64,000 nt of DNA from Streptomyces cyaneofuscatus (GCF_000718135.1 NZ_JOEM01000017.1:102088-166087), one strand, 5' to 3'; shown: positions 53,140-61,691, counted from the first letter of the stretch. A program made the numbers and translations. The notes: generated by a model not told the origin, from the letters alone.

Positions 53140-54039
53140 AGCACCGCGTACATCCTCTTCACCTCCGGGTCCACCGGGCGTCCCAAGGGATTGGTCATCC
53201 GCCACGCCGACACCGACGCCTACCTACGCACGCTCTCGTTCACCGCGTGGATCTGCGCCTCGGGCTCGCTCAGGCCGATGAGCAGGATCTCCGCCTCCGG
53301 GTACAGGCCCGCCAGGGTGTTGCAGACCGAGCCGGCGAAGGGGTCCTGGGAGCCGTTGCTGAACAGGGCGGTGAACCCGTCGACGACGTGTGCCAGGTCG
53401 TAGATGTAGGCCGGAGTGGAAATCCCCTGCGGCACGACGGGGCACGCCGCCGACCGGGGTGAACTCCTTGTGCGCGGCCCTCAGCGGTTCCCCGGGTACC
53501 TCGACCCGGCCGACGACTCGGGCCGCTTCGTCACCGGCGAACCCGCCACCCGGCTCTCCGCCTACCAGGGCGGAACGCTGACCGGTTCCGCTTGGTACCG
53601 CACCGGAGACCGTGTCGAGCGTCGCGGCGAGGACCTGGTCCATCTGGGGCGTCTGGACAGCCAGACCAAGATCAATGGCTACCGGGTCGAGCTGGGAGAG
53701 GTCGAGGAGGCACTGCGCTCCTGCCCCGGCGTCACCGACGCCGTCGTGGTGGCCCGCACCGACCGGCCGACCCCCGTCCTCCAGGCCGCCTACACCGGCG
53801 ACGCCCTCGACCCCGGGCCTCTGCTCAGGACCCTGCAGCAGCGGCTGCCCGGATACATGGTGCCGCGCACCCTGCTGCACCTGCCCGAACTGCCCCTCAA
53901 CCCCAACGGCAAGACCGACCGCGCCGCCGTGCTCGCCGCCGTGGACACCGACCGGCCCGCCGTTCCGCCCGCCGACCGTCCCGGCCCTGCCGGCGCCGTC
54001 GACGCCCGCCGCACACCCCTCACGGAAGGAACCCGTTGA
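53140..54039 (+). pseudogene. broken NRPS-type amino-acid adenylation domain
   Basis: Two parts of one adenylation domain are separated by foreign inverted sequence. At 53140-53222 the plus strand reads the A3 core TAYILFTSGSTGRPKG. At 53450-54039 it reads GELLVRGPQRFPGYLDP (A6), WYRTGDR (A7), GRLDSQTKINGYRVELGEVEE (A8, split here as GRLDSQTK and INGYRVELGEVEE) and LPLNPNGKTDRAAV (A10 with catalytic Lys). A4 and A5, and everything upstream of A3, are missing. The C-terminal frame has an intact stop one base before the flavin reductase. No thiolation domain follows. Only the C-terminal part could still be translated; it cannot be an active enzyme. Confidence 0.8.
53223..53435 (-). pseudogene. 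inverted coding fragment inside the adenylation remnant, decarboxylase-like N-terminus
   Basis: A 71-codon minus-strand frame with strong codon bias: ISTPAYIYDLAHVVDGFTALF, then SVCNTLAGLYPEAEILLIGL. The first part resembles the TPAYVYDL opening of group IV PLP decarboxylases (diaminopimelate or ornithine decarboxylase type), but the following residues do not continue that family. It starts with GTG at 53435 but lacks a ribosome site. It occupies the place where A4-A5 of the adenylation domain should be. Confidence 0.45.
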
Positions 54040-54040
54040 C

Positions 54041-54556
54041 GTGACCGTGACCGCGACCGCGACCACCGACACCCCCGCCCGGCTGCCCGGCCGGGACGAG
54101 TTCTGCTCCGCCATGGCCCATCTGGCCACCGGCGTCGCCGTCATCACCACCGCGGGCCCCGACGGCCCGGTGGGCTGCACCGCCAACGCGGTGCTCTCGC
54201 TCTCCACCGAACCGCCCTCGCTCCTCGTCTCCCTCGCCAGCGCGGGCCGCACCGTGGCCCATGCCCGCGACCACGGGGCCTTCGCCGTCAACATCCTGAG
54301 CTGGCGCCAGCGGGAGTTGATGGGCCGTTTCGCCCGGCTGCCCGGCCCCGAACGCTTCCAAGGCGTCGACTTCCGTATCGAGGAAGGCTGCCCGGTGCTG
54401 GAGGGCACGGCCGCCGCCGTGGTCTGCCGACTCGACCAGGCCCCCACCGCGCTCGACCACACCCTGCTGATCGGCCGCGCCCTGTGGACGCGGGAGGACC
54501 CTGCCGCGCGGGCGCTCGTCCTCTACCAGCGCGGTCAGCACGCCGTGTCCGGCTGA
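54041..54556 (+). CDS. flavin-reductase-family protein (FMN-binding split barrel)
   Basis: A 171-residue member of the HpaC/flavin reductase family: FCSAMAHLATGVAVITTAGP and VGCTANAVLSLSTEPPSLLVSLA are the FMN-binding strand-helix core, and AFAVNIL follows. It supplies reduced flavin to two-component monooxygenases. GTG 54041 starts one base after the stop of the adenylation remnant with GGAAGGA upstream, so it was the next gene of the same operon. No partner monooxygenase remains nearby. A paralogue lies at 63201. Confidence 0.9.
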   Translation: MTVTATATTDTPARLPGRDEFCSAMAHLATGVAVITTAGPDGPVGCTANAVLSLSTEPPSLLVSLASAGRTVAHARDHGAFAVNILSWRQRELMGRFARLPGPERFQGVDFRIEEGCPVLEGTAAAVVCRLDQAPTALDHTLLIGRALWTREDPAARALVLYQRGQHAVSG

Positions 54557-54613
54557 CCCCTCCCACCCGCCGACACGCCGACCCATCCACCCCCACCCTG
54601 GACAGGACGAACC

Positions 54614-55873
54614 ATGAGCGTCTTCACCGACATGGAATCCGAGGTCCGCAGCTACAGCCGGGCCTGGCCCACCGTCTTCACCGTCGCCCGCGGCTCCGAG
54701 CTGCGCGACGAGACCGGCCGTACCTACCTCGACTTCTTCGCGGGCGCCGGCGCCCTCAACTACGGTCACAACCCGCCCGAGCTGAAGCCGGCCCTCCTGG
54801 AGTACCTCGCCGACGACGGGATCACGCACGGGCTGGACATGCACACAGCCGCCAAGGGCGTCTTCCTGGAACACCTGCGTGGCCTGGTGCTCGCCCCGCG
54901 CGGCCTGGACCACCGTGTCCAATTCCCCGGGCCCGGTGGCACCAACGCGATCGAGGCAGCGCTCAAGCTCGCCCGTAAGGTCACAGGGCGGCACAAGGTC
55001 GGCTACTTCGAACGCGGCTTCCACGGGATGACACTGGGCGCGCTCGTCGTCACAGCCAACCCGGCGAAGCGAGCCGCGGCGGGCGTCCCGCTGCCCCATG
55101 CCGTGCCGATGCCCTTCGACCACCTCGCCGACGACGACGAGCGTGCCGTCATCCGGCTCCTCCGATCCCTGGAGGAAGCCTCCGCCGACGGGCCGCTCGC
55201 CGCCGTCGTGGTGGAGACCGTGCAGGGCGAAGGCGGGATCAACCCGGCCCGTCCGGCCTGGCTGAAGGCCCTCGCCTCCTGGACCCGCGTCCACGGCACC
55301 CTGCTCGTGGTCGACGACATCCAGATGGGCTGCGGGCGCACAGGTCCGTTCTTCTCCTTCGAATCATCCGGGATCACGCCCGACATCATCTGGCTGTCCA
55401 AGTCGATCAGCGGGTACGGGATGCCCATGGCCCTCACCCTGATGCGCCCCGAGTACGACGTATGGCAGCCCGGCGAGCACAACGGCACCTTCCGGGGCTA
55501 CAACCCGGCGTTCGTCACCGCCGCCCGGGCGCTGGAAGTCTTCTGGTCCGACCACGCGCTCCAGTCCAGGACCGTCACGCTGGGCGAACGGGTGCGCCGC
55601 TCGCTCACCGGGACCGCCGACCGCCACGGGCTCCCCACCCCGCGGGGACGTGGCCTGGCCTGGGGGCTGCCGCTCGAACGCCCGGCCGCGGCCCGTGCGG
55701 TGTGCGACGCCGCCTACCGGGCGGGGCTGCTGCTGGAGACGGCGGGTCCCCGGGACGAAGTGGTCAAACTCCTGCCACCGCTCACGGTGACGGACGGGGA
55801 GCTGGAGCGGGGCCTCGCGATACTCGACGAAGCCGTTGCCACCGTGGTCAGTTCCCGAGCCCTCGCGGCCTGA
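54614..55873 (+). CDS. class III aminotransferase, diaminobutyrate-2-oxoglutarate type (EctB-like)
   Basis: A 419-residue PLP enzyme. Fold landmarks: YLDFFAGAGALNYGHN, FPGPGGTNAIEAALKLARK (phosphate loop), HGMTLGALVVT, VVDDIQMGCGRTG and the Schiff-base Lys in WLSKSISGYGMPM (about residue 265). The sequence type matches diaminobutyrate transaminases (EctB/DABA-AT), which make L-2,4-diaminobutyrate from aspartate semialdehyde. ectA, ectC and ectD are absent, so it is not an ectoine operon; with the NRPS remnant and exporter it suggests a diaminobutyrate-containing metabolite. ATG 54614 follows GGACAGGA. Confidence 0.92.
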   Translation: MSVFTDMESEVRSYSRAWPTVFTVARGSELRDETGRTYLDFFAGAGALNYGHNPPELKPALLEYLADDGITHGLDMHTAAKGVFLEHLRGLVLAPRGLDHRVQFPGPGGTNAIEAALKLARKVTGRHKVGYFERGFHGMTLGALVVTANPAKRAAAGVPLPHAVPMPFDHLADDDERAVIRLLRSLEEASADGPLAAVVVETVQGEGGINPARPAWLKALASWTRVHGTLLVVDDIQMGCGRTGPFFSFESSGITPDIIWLSKSISGYGMPMALTLMRPEYDVWQPGEHNGTFRGYNPAFVTAARALEVFWSDHALQSRTVTLGERVRRSLTGTADRHGLPTPRGRGLAWGLPLERPAAARAVCDAAYRAGLLLETAGPRDEVVKLLPPLTVTDGELERGLAILDEAVATVVSSRALAA

Positions 55874-55940
55874 CCGAAACCTGTCCGAAGAAGCGCGCGC
55901 CCCCCGGCTCGAACGCCGGGGGTGTATGAACGGAGAGCGG

Positions 55941-56597
55941 ATGTCGGTCGACCTCATGGGCTTCCTCGGGGTGGTGTTAGTCGCCTACGTAGTCCCCGGC
56001 CCGGACTTCCTGGTGGTGTTCCGGTCGGCGATCGAGCATCCGGCCGAGGGGCGGGCGGCGGGGCTGGGTGCCCAGGCAGGACTGTGCGTGCACATGCTCG
56101 CCGCCGCCATCGGGCTGGCCGTGATCGCCGCCCGCTCCCCGGTGGTCTACGACACCGTCAAACTCCTGGGTGCCTTCTACCTGATCTATCTCGGGGTCCG
56201 GGCTGTGCTCACAGCCCGGCGGGCCGCCCGGGAGCGTGTCGCCGTGCGGGAGACGAAGGACGACAGCCTGCCGCTGGGAGAGCCGCAGTCCGCGGGTGCG
56301 CGGTGGCGCTCCGGCTTCGCCCAGGGGTTTCTCACCAATGTGCTCAATCCCAAGGCGGCGCTGTTCTTCCTCAGCATCCTGCCGCAGTTCGTCAATGACG
56401 CCGGCTCGATGACGGGGCAGATCTTCTTCCTCGGCATTCTGGACGTCCTGATCGGGATCCCCTACTGGTTCGCTGTAGTCGCCGTCGCCTCGCGGCTTCG
56501 TGCTCTACTGGCCCGTCCGAAGATCCAGCACCGCTGGGAGCTGGCCACCGGCTGGCTGTTCATCGCCATCGGCATCGGCGTCGCAACCGCCGCCTGA
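55941..56597 (+). CDS. LysE/RhtB-family amino-acid exporter
   Basis: A 218-residue membrane protein with six helices in the LysE pattern: opening GFLGVVLVAYVVPGPDFLVV with the diagnostic PGPD, GLGAQAGLCVHM, KLLGAFYLIYLG and the second-half NPKAALFFLSILPQF. ATG 55941 has GGAG 5 bases upstream; an in-frame ATG at 55926 is less well spaced. It follows the aminotransferase by 67 bases and probably exports a basic or small amino acid derivative made by the locus. Confidence 0.92.
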   Translation: MSVDLMGFLGVVLVAYVVPGPDFLVVFRSAIEHPAEGRAAGLGAQAGLCVHMLAAAIGLAVIAARSPVVYDTVKLLGAFYLIYLGVRAVLTARRAARERVAVRETKDDSLPLGEPQSAGARWRSGFAQGFLTNVLNPKAALFFLSILPQFVNDAGSMTGQIFFLGILDVLIGIPYWFAVVAVASRLRALLARPKIQHRWELATGWLFIAIGIGVATAA

Positions 56598-56740
56598 GTT
56601 CCGGTGTGACTCCCAGCCGCCGAGCGGGGTGGGGTGCCTGTCCACGGCCCGGACGGTCCCGCTCCGGCGGCGTACTGCCACCACACGTGGGCGTTCTCCT
56701 TCGCCGGCCCGCCCCGGCCCTGGGCGCACACCACGCGGCT

Positions 56741-57499
56741 TCAGGCGGTGAAGCGGCCCGTGCGGCGGATCTCGGGGAAGTCGGTGGTCGCCCCGTCCAG
56801 GTTCAGGGCCCGGGCCAGCCTCAGGTGGTCCTGGGTGTTCACCACCCAGCCGAGCACCTTCACGCTCTTGGCGTGCGCCTGCTCCACCACCTCCAGCGTG
56901 AGCCGGCGGATGTTCAGCGCCAGCGTCGGCGCGCCCGCCGCCTTGGCCCGCTCCACGATGTCCCCGCTCCAGCGGCTGGCGATCAGGACCGTCCGTACCC
57001 CCGGCACCAGCCGGGCGATCTCGATGACGGCCTCGTCGTGGAACGAGGAGACCTCCACCCGCCCCACCAGATCGCGGGCCAGGATCACCTCCGCCAGCGC
57101 CCGGGCCGCCGCCACGTCCTTGATCTCGGCCTGGAGCGGGGCCTTCACCGCGTCCAGGACCTCCTCGAAGACCGGGATCCGCTCGCCCTTCCCGGCGTCG
57201 AGCTCACGCAGCTCCGCCAGGGTCTTGCCGGCGATCGGCCCGGTGCCGTCGGTCGTACGGTCCACATCGGCGTCGTGCATCACGGCGAGCGCGCCGTCCT
57301 TGCTGAGGTGGAGATCCAGCTCGATGGCGTCCATCCCCGCCTCCTCCGCGCGGACGAAGGAGCGCAGGGTGTTCTCGGGCTCGACGCCCATCACTCCACG
57401 ATGACCCAGGGTGAGAAAGGACAAGGCGACCTCGTTCCCGTCGGCGGCTGCCCGCCAACTGCTCCTGCCCGCAGGGAGATACGGACGCGGATCCGGCAT
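56741..57499 (-). CDS. glycerophosphodiester phosphodiesterase (GDPD)
   Basis: A 252-residue TIM-barrel phosphodiesterase. Catalytic LGHRGVMGVEPENTLRSF (His and Arg-Gly, then Glu/Asn), MDAIELDLHLSKDGALAVMHDADVDRTTDGTG (metal Glu-Leu-Asp and second His; here ELDLHLSKDG and VMHDADVDRTT) and a TIM-barrel end are all present. It hydrolyses glycerophosphodiesters to glycerol-3-phosphate. ATG 57499; the family usually starts nearer the SFLTLGHRG segment, and a TTG at 57424 with GAGGTC upstream is an alternative. No signal peptide, so cytoplasmic. Confidence 0.9.
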   Translation of the reverse strand: MPDPRPYLPAGRSSWRAAADGNEVALSFLTLGHRGVMGVEPENTLRSFVRAEEAGMDAIELDLHLSKDGALAVMHDADVDRTTDGTGPIAGKTLAELRELDAGKGERIPVFEEVLDAVKAPLQAEIKDVAAARALAEVILARDLVGRVEVSSFHDEAVIEIARLVPGVRTVLIASRWSGDIVERAKAAGAPTLALNIRRLTLEVVEQAHAKSVKVLGWVVNTQDHLRLARALNLDGATTDFPEIRRTGRFTA

Positions 57500-57658
57500 G
57501 ACGGCACCGGTGAGGGTAACGGCCGGGGCCGCGGATGTCTGCCGCCGTGCGGGCCCGGTGGGCCGGACGGCGCAAGGAGTGACGTAACTGCGCGCCTACC
57601 CGGCATACGACAGGAAAAACAGCGGTGACCATAGGGGGTCGGCAGGATAATTTTCAGG

Positions 57659-57676
57659 GCTTCACTTGTGTGAAGC
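57659..57676. promoter_or_regulatory. operator-like palindrome over the -35 of the DUF6421 operon
   Basis: GCTTCAC-TTGT-GTGAAGC is a perfect 7-bp inverted repeat, with weaker outer CAGGG/CCCTG symmetry. It overlaps the -35 box (TTGTGT, 57666-57671) of the promoter whose -10 is TACGGT at 57690-57695 (18-base spacer), 55 bases before the DUF6421 start. Confidence 0.55.
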
Positions 57677-57730
57677 AACCCTGCGCGGCTACGGTGGCTC
57701 CACGCGAGGTTCTCCCGTGGAGGAAGTGTT

Positions 57731-59128
57731 ATGACGGAAATTCTTGTGCACGGTGCCGCCGAAGGCGCGATAGCTACTGCCCCGCGGGTGGTCGAGCACC
57801 CGGCGTGGCCCGCGCTCAGGGATGCCGTCGAGGAGATCCGCCCCTGGCAGTCCAAGGACGGCTCCATCGACTTCGAGGCCGAGGGCGCCCCCTCTCCGGC
57901 GACCGTCGAGCGCGTCGTCGAGCGCGTGATCGGCGCGGTGGAGGAGCTCTCCCCGCTGCTGCCGCACGACGCCGCCTACCACCGCGCGCTCGTCACCGAC
58001 CTGCGCCGCTGGGCCGCCGACGGCTTCCGCGTACCCGACTTCCTGGACGCGCTGCTCGCCTTCCAGCCCGCGCGGAACCGGGTCGACGGCCTCCAGCACC
58101 TGGTCGTCTTCCCCATGTACACGCAGAACGGCAACCCGGACCGCAACTTCGAAGCCGTCGTGCTGAAGATGGTCTGGCCCGAGTGGCTCGCCGACCTCGA
58201 AGCCACCCGCTACGACAACCCGCTCTTCTGCGGGATCACCTTCGAGGACTTCACCGCCGGTTACGACACCAACTCCGCGGTCCTCTTCCCCGAGACCATC
58301 GCCGTGCGGGAGGCCCCCGAGCGCTTCAGCTGGGGCGGCATCTTCTGCGACCGCGAGGCCGCCCGCTTCCGCCGCGTCACCGAGGCCTCCGTCGAGCTGC
58401 TCGGCCTGGAGCTGCCCGAGGACATCCGGGAGATGATCGGCGACCAGACCCGGTGCGAGCAGGCCTTCGTCCTGTGGGACATGGTCCACGACCGCACCCA
58501 CAGCCACGGCGACCTGCCGTTCGACCCGTTCATGATCAAGCAGCGCCAGCCGTTCTGGATGTACGGCCTGGAGGAGCTGCGCTGCGACCTCACCGCCTTC
58601 AAGGAGGCCGTGAAGCTGGAGGCCGAGGGCAACACGCACGGCCGCGACGTCCAGTACGCCGTCCTCTTCGACCGGATGTTCCGCTTCCCGGTCACCGGCG
58701 ACCGCGTCCGCAACTACGACGGTCTCGGCGGCCAGCTGCTCTTCGCCTACCTCCACAAGCACGATGTCGTCCGCTGGACCGACAACACGCTGAAGATCGA
58801 CTGGGAGCGTGCCCCGCAGGTCACCAACCAGCTCTGCGCCGAGATCGAGAAGCTCTACCGCGACGGCATCGACCGCCCCAAGCTGGTGCACTGGTTCGCC
58901 GCCTACGACCTGGTCTCCGAGTACCTCGCTCCGCACCCCGGATCCACCTGGGCCAAGGGTCCCGACGCCCTGGACCTCACTCAGCCCCCTCGCAAGCTCG
59001 TCGACGACGTGCTTCCGGACGAGTTTCCCCTGAGCATGTTCTATGAGGCGCTCGCCAAGAAGCTGAAGCACGTGATTGCCTCCGCCAAGGGAATTACCGC
59101 CGCGAGCGCCGAGCAGGCAGCCGCGTGA
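57731..59128 (+). CDS. DUF6421-family protein
   Basis: A 465-residue soluble protein of the Streptomyces-conserved DUF6421 family. Notable conserved stretch: QAFVLWDMVHDRTHSHGDLPFDPF, with H-D-x-x-H-x-H (quoted as WDMVHDRTHSHGD), followed by KQRQPFWMYGLEELRCDL; this His/Asp/Glu pattern resembles a metal-binding hydrolase site, but the family has no assigned activity. Dense acidic and aromatic content, no membrane span. ATG 57731 has GGAGGAAG upstream. First gene of a three-gene operon, overlapping the SDR frame by four bases. Confidence 0.85.
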   Translation: MTEILVHGAAEGAIATAPRVVEHPAWPALRDAVEEIRPWQSKDGSIDFEAEGAPSPATVERVVERVIGAVEELSPLLPHDAAYHRALVTDLRRWAADGFRVPDFLDALLAFQPARNRVDGLQHLVVFPMYTQNGNPDRNFEAVVLKMVWPEWLADLEATRYDNPLFCGITFEDFTAGYDTNSAVLFPETIAVREAPERFSWGGIFCDREAARFRRVTEASVELLGLELPEDIREMIGDQTRCEQAFVLWDMVHDRTHSHGDLPFDPFMIKQRQPFWMYGLEELRCDLTAFKEAVKLEAEGNTHGRDVQYAVLFDRMFRFPVTGDRVRNYDGLGGQLLFAYLHKHDVVRWTDNTLKIDWERAPQVTNQLCAEIEKLYRDGIDRPKLVHWFAAYDLVSEYLAPHPGSTWAKGPDALDLTQPPRKLVDDVLPDEFPLSMFYEALAKKLKHVIASAKGITAASAEQAAA

Positions 59129-59154
59129 ACGCATCTCCCGAGGAGACGGTGGCC

Positions 59155-59922
59155 ATGAACGGAATCGGTAAGGGCGAGGGGACGGGCGTGCTCGAAGGTG
59201 CTGTGATCGCGGTCGCCGGAGCGGCGGGGCCCGCGGGCCGCGCGACGCTGCTGCGGCTCGCGGAGGCCGGTGCGACCGTCGTCGGCTGCGACGCCAACCC
59301 GGAGCGGCTCGCCGAGGCGGTGGACGCCGCCCGCTACGCGCACGGCGGCGCGACCGTCACCGGGGAGACCGTCGACCTGTTCGACCTCGACGCCGCCCGG
59401 GACTGGGCCAAGCGGACCGAGGCCGAGTTCGGCCGGATCGACGGCCTGGTCCACCTCGTCGGCGGCTGGCGCGGCAGCCCCAGCTTCCAGGAGACCAGCC
59501 TCGCGGACTGGGACACCCTGGAGAAGCTGCTGATCCGCACCGTCCAGTCCACTTCGCTGGCCTTCCAGGAACCCCTCCAGCGCAGCGACAAGGGCCGCTA
59601 CCTCCTGATCAGCGCCGCCGGCGCCGGCAAGCCCACCGCGGGCAACGCCGCCTACTCCGCCTCCAAGGCCGCGGCCGAGGCGTGGACCCTGGCGCTCGGG
59701 GACGCCTTCCGCAAGGCGGGGGGCGAGGACGGGCCCGCGGCGGCGGCTGCGATCCTGGTGGTCAAGGCACTGGTGAACGACGCCATGCGCGCCGAGCGCC
59801 CGAATGCGAAGTTCGCGGGCTTCACCGACGTCAAGGAGCTGGCCGAGGCCATCGCCGGCGTCTGGGACAAGCCCGCCCCCGAAGTGAACGGAAAGCGCCT
59901 GTGGCTGACCCCGCAAACGTGA
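59155..59922 (+). CDS. SDR-family oxidoreductase
   Basis: A 255-residue (265 from the alternative start) Rossmann protein. Cofactor loop reads AVAGAAGPAGRATLLRLAEAGA with GxxGPxG in place of the classical TGxxxGIG; catalytic YSASK is present at about residue 166 of the frame (NAAYSASKAAAEAW), as is HLVGGWRG at the usual NAG place, so it is a divergent SDR. The GTG at 59125 overlaps DUF6421 (GTGA), but ATG 59155 has the better GAGGAG site. Second gene of the operon; substrate unknown. Confidence 0.85.
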   Translation: MNGIGKGEGTGVLEGAVIAVAGAAGPAGRATLLRLAEAGATVVGCDANPERLAEAVDAARYAHGGATVTGETVDLFDLDAARDWAKRTEAEFGRIDGLVHLVGGWRGSPSFQETSLADWDTLEKLLIRTVQSTSLAFQEPLQRSDKGRYLLISAAGAGKPTAGNAAYSASKAAAEAWTLALGDAFRKAGGEDGPAAAAAILVVKALVNDAMRAERPNAKFAGFTDVKELAEAIAGVWDKPAPEVNGKRLWLTPQT

Positions 59923-60980
59923 GGACCGACGCGCGACGCCACCACGACCCGCAGGTGCGCGGGTTCGCCAGTGACAACTACGCGGGCGCGCACCCCGAGG
60001 TTCTCGCGGCCATCGCCCTCGCCAACGGCGGCCACCAGGTCGCCTACGGCGAGGACGACTACACCGGCCACCTCCAGCGCGTCATGCACAGCCACTTCGG
60101 CCCCACCGCCGAGGCCTTCCCGGTCTTCAACGGCACGGGAGCCAACGTGGTGGCGCTCCAGGCGCTCACCGACCGCTGGGGCGCGGTGATCTGCGCCGAG
60201 TCCGCGCACATCAACGTGGACGAGGGCGGCGCGCCCGAGCGGATGGGCGGCCTCAAGCTCCTCACCGTACCCACGCCGGACGGCAAGCTCACCCCCGAGC
60301 TCATCGACCGGCAGGCGTACGGCTGGGACGACGAGCACCGGGCCATGCCGCAGGTCGTCTCGATCACCCAGAACACCGAGCTGGGCACCGTCTACACCCC
60401 CGACGAGATCCGCGCCATCTGCGACCACGCCCACGAGCGCGGCATGAAGGTGCACCTCGACGGGGCCCGGATAGCCAACGCGGCCGCCTCCCTGGACGTC
60501 CCGATGCGGACGTTCACCAACACGGTCGGCGTCGACGTCCTCTCCTTCGGCGGCACGAAGAACGGCGCCCTATTCGGCGAGGCCGTCGTCGTGCTCAACC
60601 CCGACGCGGTCCGGGCGATGAAGCACCTGCGCAAGCTCTCCATGCAGCTCGCCTCCAAGATGCGCTTCGTCTCCGTCCAGCTGGAGGCGCTGCTCGCCAA
60701 GGACCTGTGGCTGCGCAACGCCCGGCACGCCAACACCATGGCCCAGCGGCTCGCCGAGGGCGTCCGCGCCATCGACGGCGTGGAGATCCTCTACCCGGTC
60801 CAGGCCAACGCCGTCTTCGCCCGGCTGCCGCACGCCGTCAGCGAGCGGCTGCAGAAGCGCTTCCGCTTCTACTTCTGGGACGAGACCGCCGGTGACGTCC
60901 GCTGGATGTGCGCGTTCGACACCCGCGAGGACGACGTCGACGCCTTCCTCCAGGCGCTGAAGGAAGAAATGGCGCGGTAG
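59901..60980 (+). CDS. threonine-aldolase/beta-eliminating-lyase-type PLP enzyme
   Basis: A 359-residue fold-type I PLP enzyme. FASDNYAGAHPEVL opening, HINVDEGGAPERMGG, HLDGARIANAAASL (PLP Asp/Arg) and the Lys in LSFGGTKNGALFGEAV match low-specificity threonine aldolases. GTG 59901 has GGAAAG 6 bases upstream; GTG 59919 overlaps the SDR stop and is an alternative. Third gene of the DUF6421 operon, so the three probably act on a beta-hydroxy-amino acid or its product (inference). Confidence 0.92.
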   Translation: MADPANVRTDARRHHDPQVRGFASDNYAGAHPEVLAAIALANGGHQVAYGEDDYTGHLQRVMHSHFGPTAEAFPVFNGTGANVVALQALTDRWGAVICAESAHINVDEGGAPERMGGLKLLTVPTPDGKLTPELIDRQAYGWDDEHRAMPQVVSITQNTELGTVYTPDEIRAICDHAHERGMKVHLDGARIANAAASLDVPMRTFTNTVGVDVLSFGGTKNGALFGEAVVVLNPDAVRAMKHLRKLSMQLASKMRFVSVQLEALLAKDLWLRNARHANTMAQRLAEGVRAIDGVEILYPVQANAVFARLPHAVSERLQKRFRFYFWDETAGDVRWMCAFDTREDDVDAFLQALKEEMAR

Positions 60981-61006
60981 TAGACCCCTGCGCCATGCAT
61001 GAGTAT

Positions 61007-61044
61007 GCGGCCGACCGGAAATCAATTGATTTCCGGTCGGCCGC
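61007..61044. promoter_or_regulatory. 38-bp perfect palindrome covering the -35 of the transglutaminase-like gene
   Basis: Positions 61007-61044 are a gapless perfect palindrome (half-site GCGGCCGACCGGAAATCAA). Its centre contains TTGATT (61026-61031), which with TACGCT (61049-61054, 17-base spacer) makes a good promoter 8 bases before the next gene's ATG. It can also act as terminator for the aldolase gene 27 bases upstream. A dual operator/terminator role is plausible. Confidence 0.7.
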
Positions 61045-61062
61045 TTCGTACGCTCCGGCACC

Positions 61063-61662
61063 ATGGAACTGATCCAGGAGCACCAGGACATCGCCGCCTA
61101 TCTGGCAGCCGACGAGGCCGTCGACCATGAGCACCCCGTCGTGAGGGAGACCGTGGCTGCCCTGACGCGTGAGGGCGACGACGCATACACATACGCCCGT
61201 ACCGCCTTCGCGTACGTACGCGACACCATTCCGCACTCTGCGGACTCGGGCGATTCGCGCGTCACCTGGCGCGCCTCCGACGTCCTCGCCACCCGCAACG
61301 GCATCTGCTACGCCAAGTCCATCGCGCTCACCGCCCTGCTCCGGGCCCGCGCCATCCCGGCCGGGCTCTGCTACCAGCGGCTCACCGACGACGACGGGAT
61401 GAACCCGGTCGTGCACGGACTGGTGGCGCTGCGGCTCCCCGGCCATGACCGCTGGGCCCGGGTGGATCCCCGGGGCAACAAACCGGGCGTCGACGCGCAG
61501 TTCTCCCTCGGGGCCGAGCGGCTGGCCTGGGCGGTCCGCGAGGAGATCGGCGAGGTCGACTATCCGGCGCTCCACGCCACGCCGCCCACCGAGGTCCTCC
61601 ACGCGCTGCGGAACGCCCGGGACCGCGCCGAGCTCTGGCGGAACCTCCCCACCCAGCTCTGA
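61063..61662 (+). CDS. transglutaminase-like cysteine peptidase-fold protein
   Basis: A 199-residue protein with a transglutaminase core: Cys in RNGICYAKSIALTALLRARGIP-type context (RNGICYAKS near residue 85), His in NPVVHGLVAL and Asp in WARVDPRGN, the complete triad. Family members are proteases or amidases rather than crosslinkers. ATG 61063 has no ribosome site, and its promoter places transcription at the start codon (leaderless). It lies alone behind the 38-bp palindrome. Confidence 0.9.
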   Translation: MELIQEHQDIAAYLAADEAVDHEHPVVRETVAALTREGDDAYTYARTAFAYVRDTIPHSADSGDSRVTWRASDVLATRNGICYAKSIALTALLRARAIPAGLCYQRLTDDDGMNPVVHGLVALRLPGHDRWARVDPRGNKPGVDAQFSLGAERLAWAVREEIGEVDYPALHATPPTEVLHALRNARDRAELWRNLPTQL

Positions 61663-61691
61663 GCCCCCCGGCGGTGCGCGCCGGAGGGCTC
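61661..61691 (+). terminator. hairpin terminator after the transglutaminase-like gene
   Basis: GAGCCCCCCGGC pairs with GCCGGAGGGCTC (one C-A mismatch) across a 7-base loop, starting inside the stop region. It may also serve the convergent acyltransferase gene. Confidence 0.6.

Noticed and set aside
53140..53222. A3 motif as start of an intact AMP-binding gene
   Set aside because: Upstream adenylation sequence is missing and the frame leaves the domain within about 30 residues, so it is a fragment.
54614..55873. Ectoine operon
   Set aside because: Only the EctB-like aminotransferase is present; no ectA, ectC or ectD.
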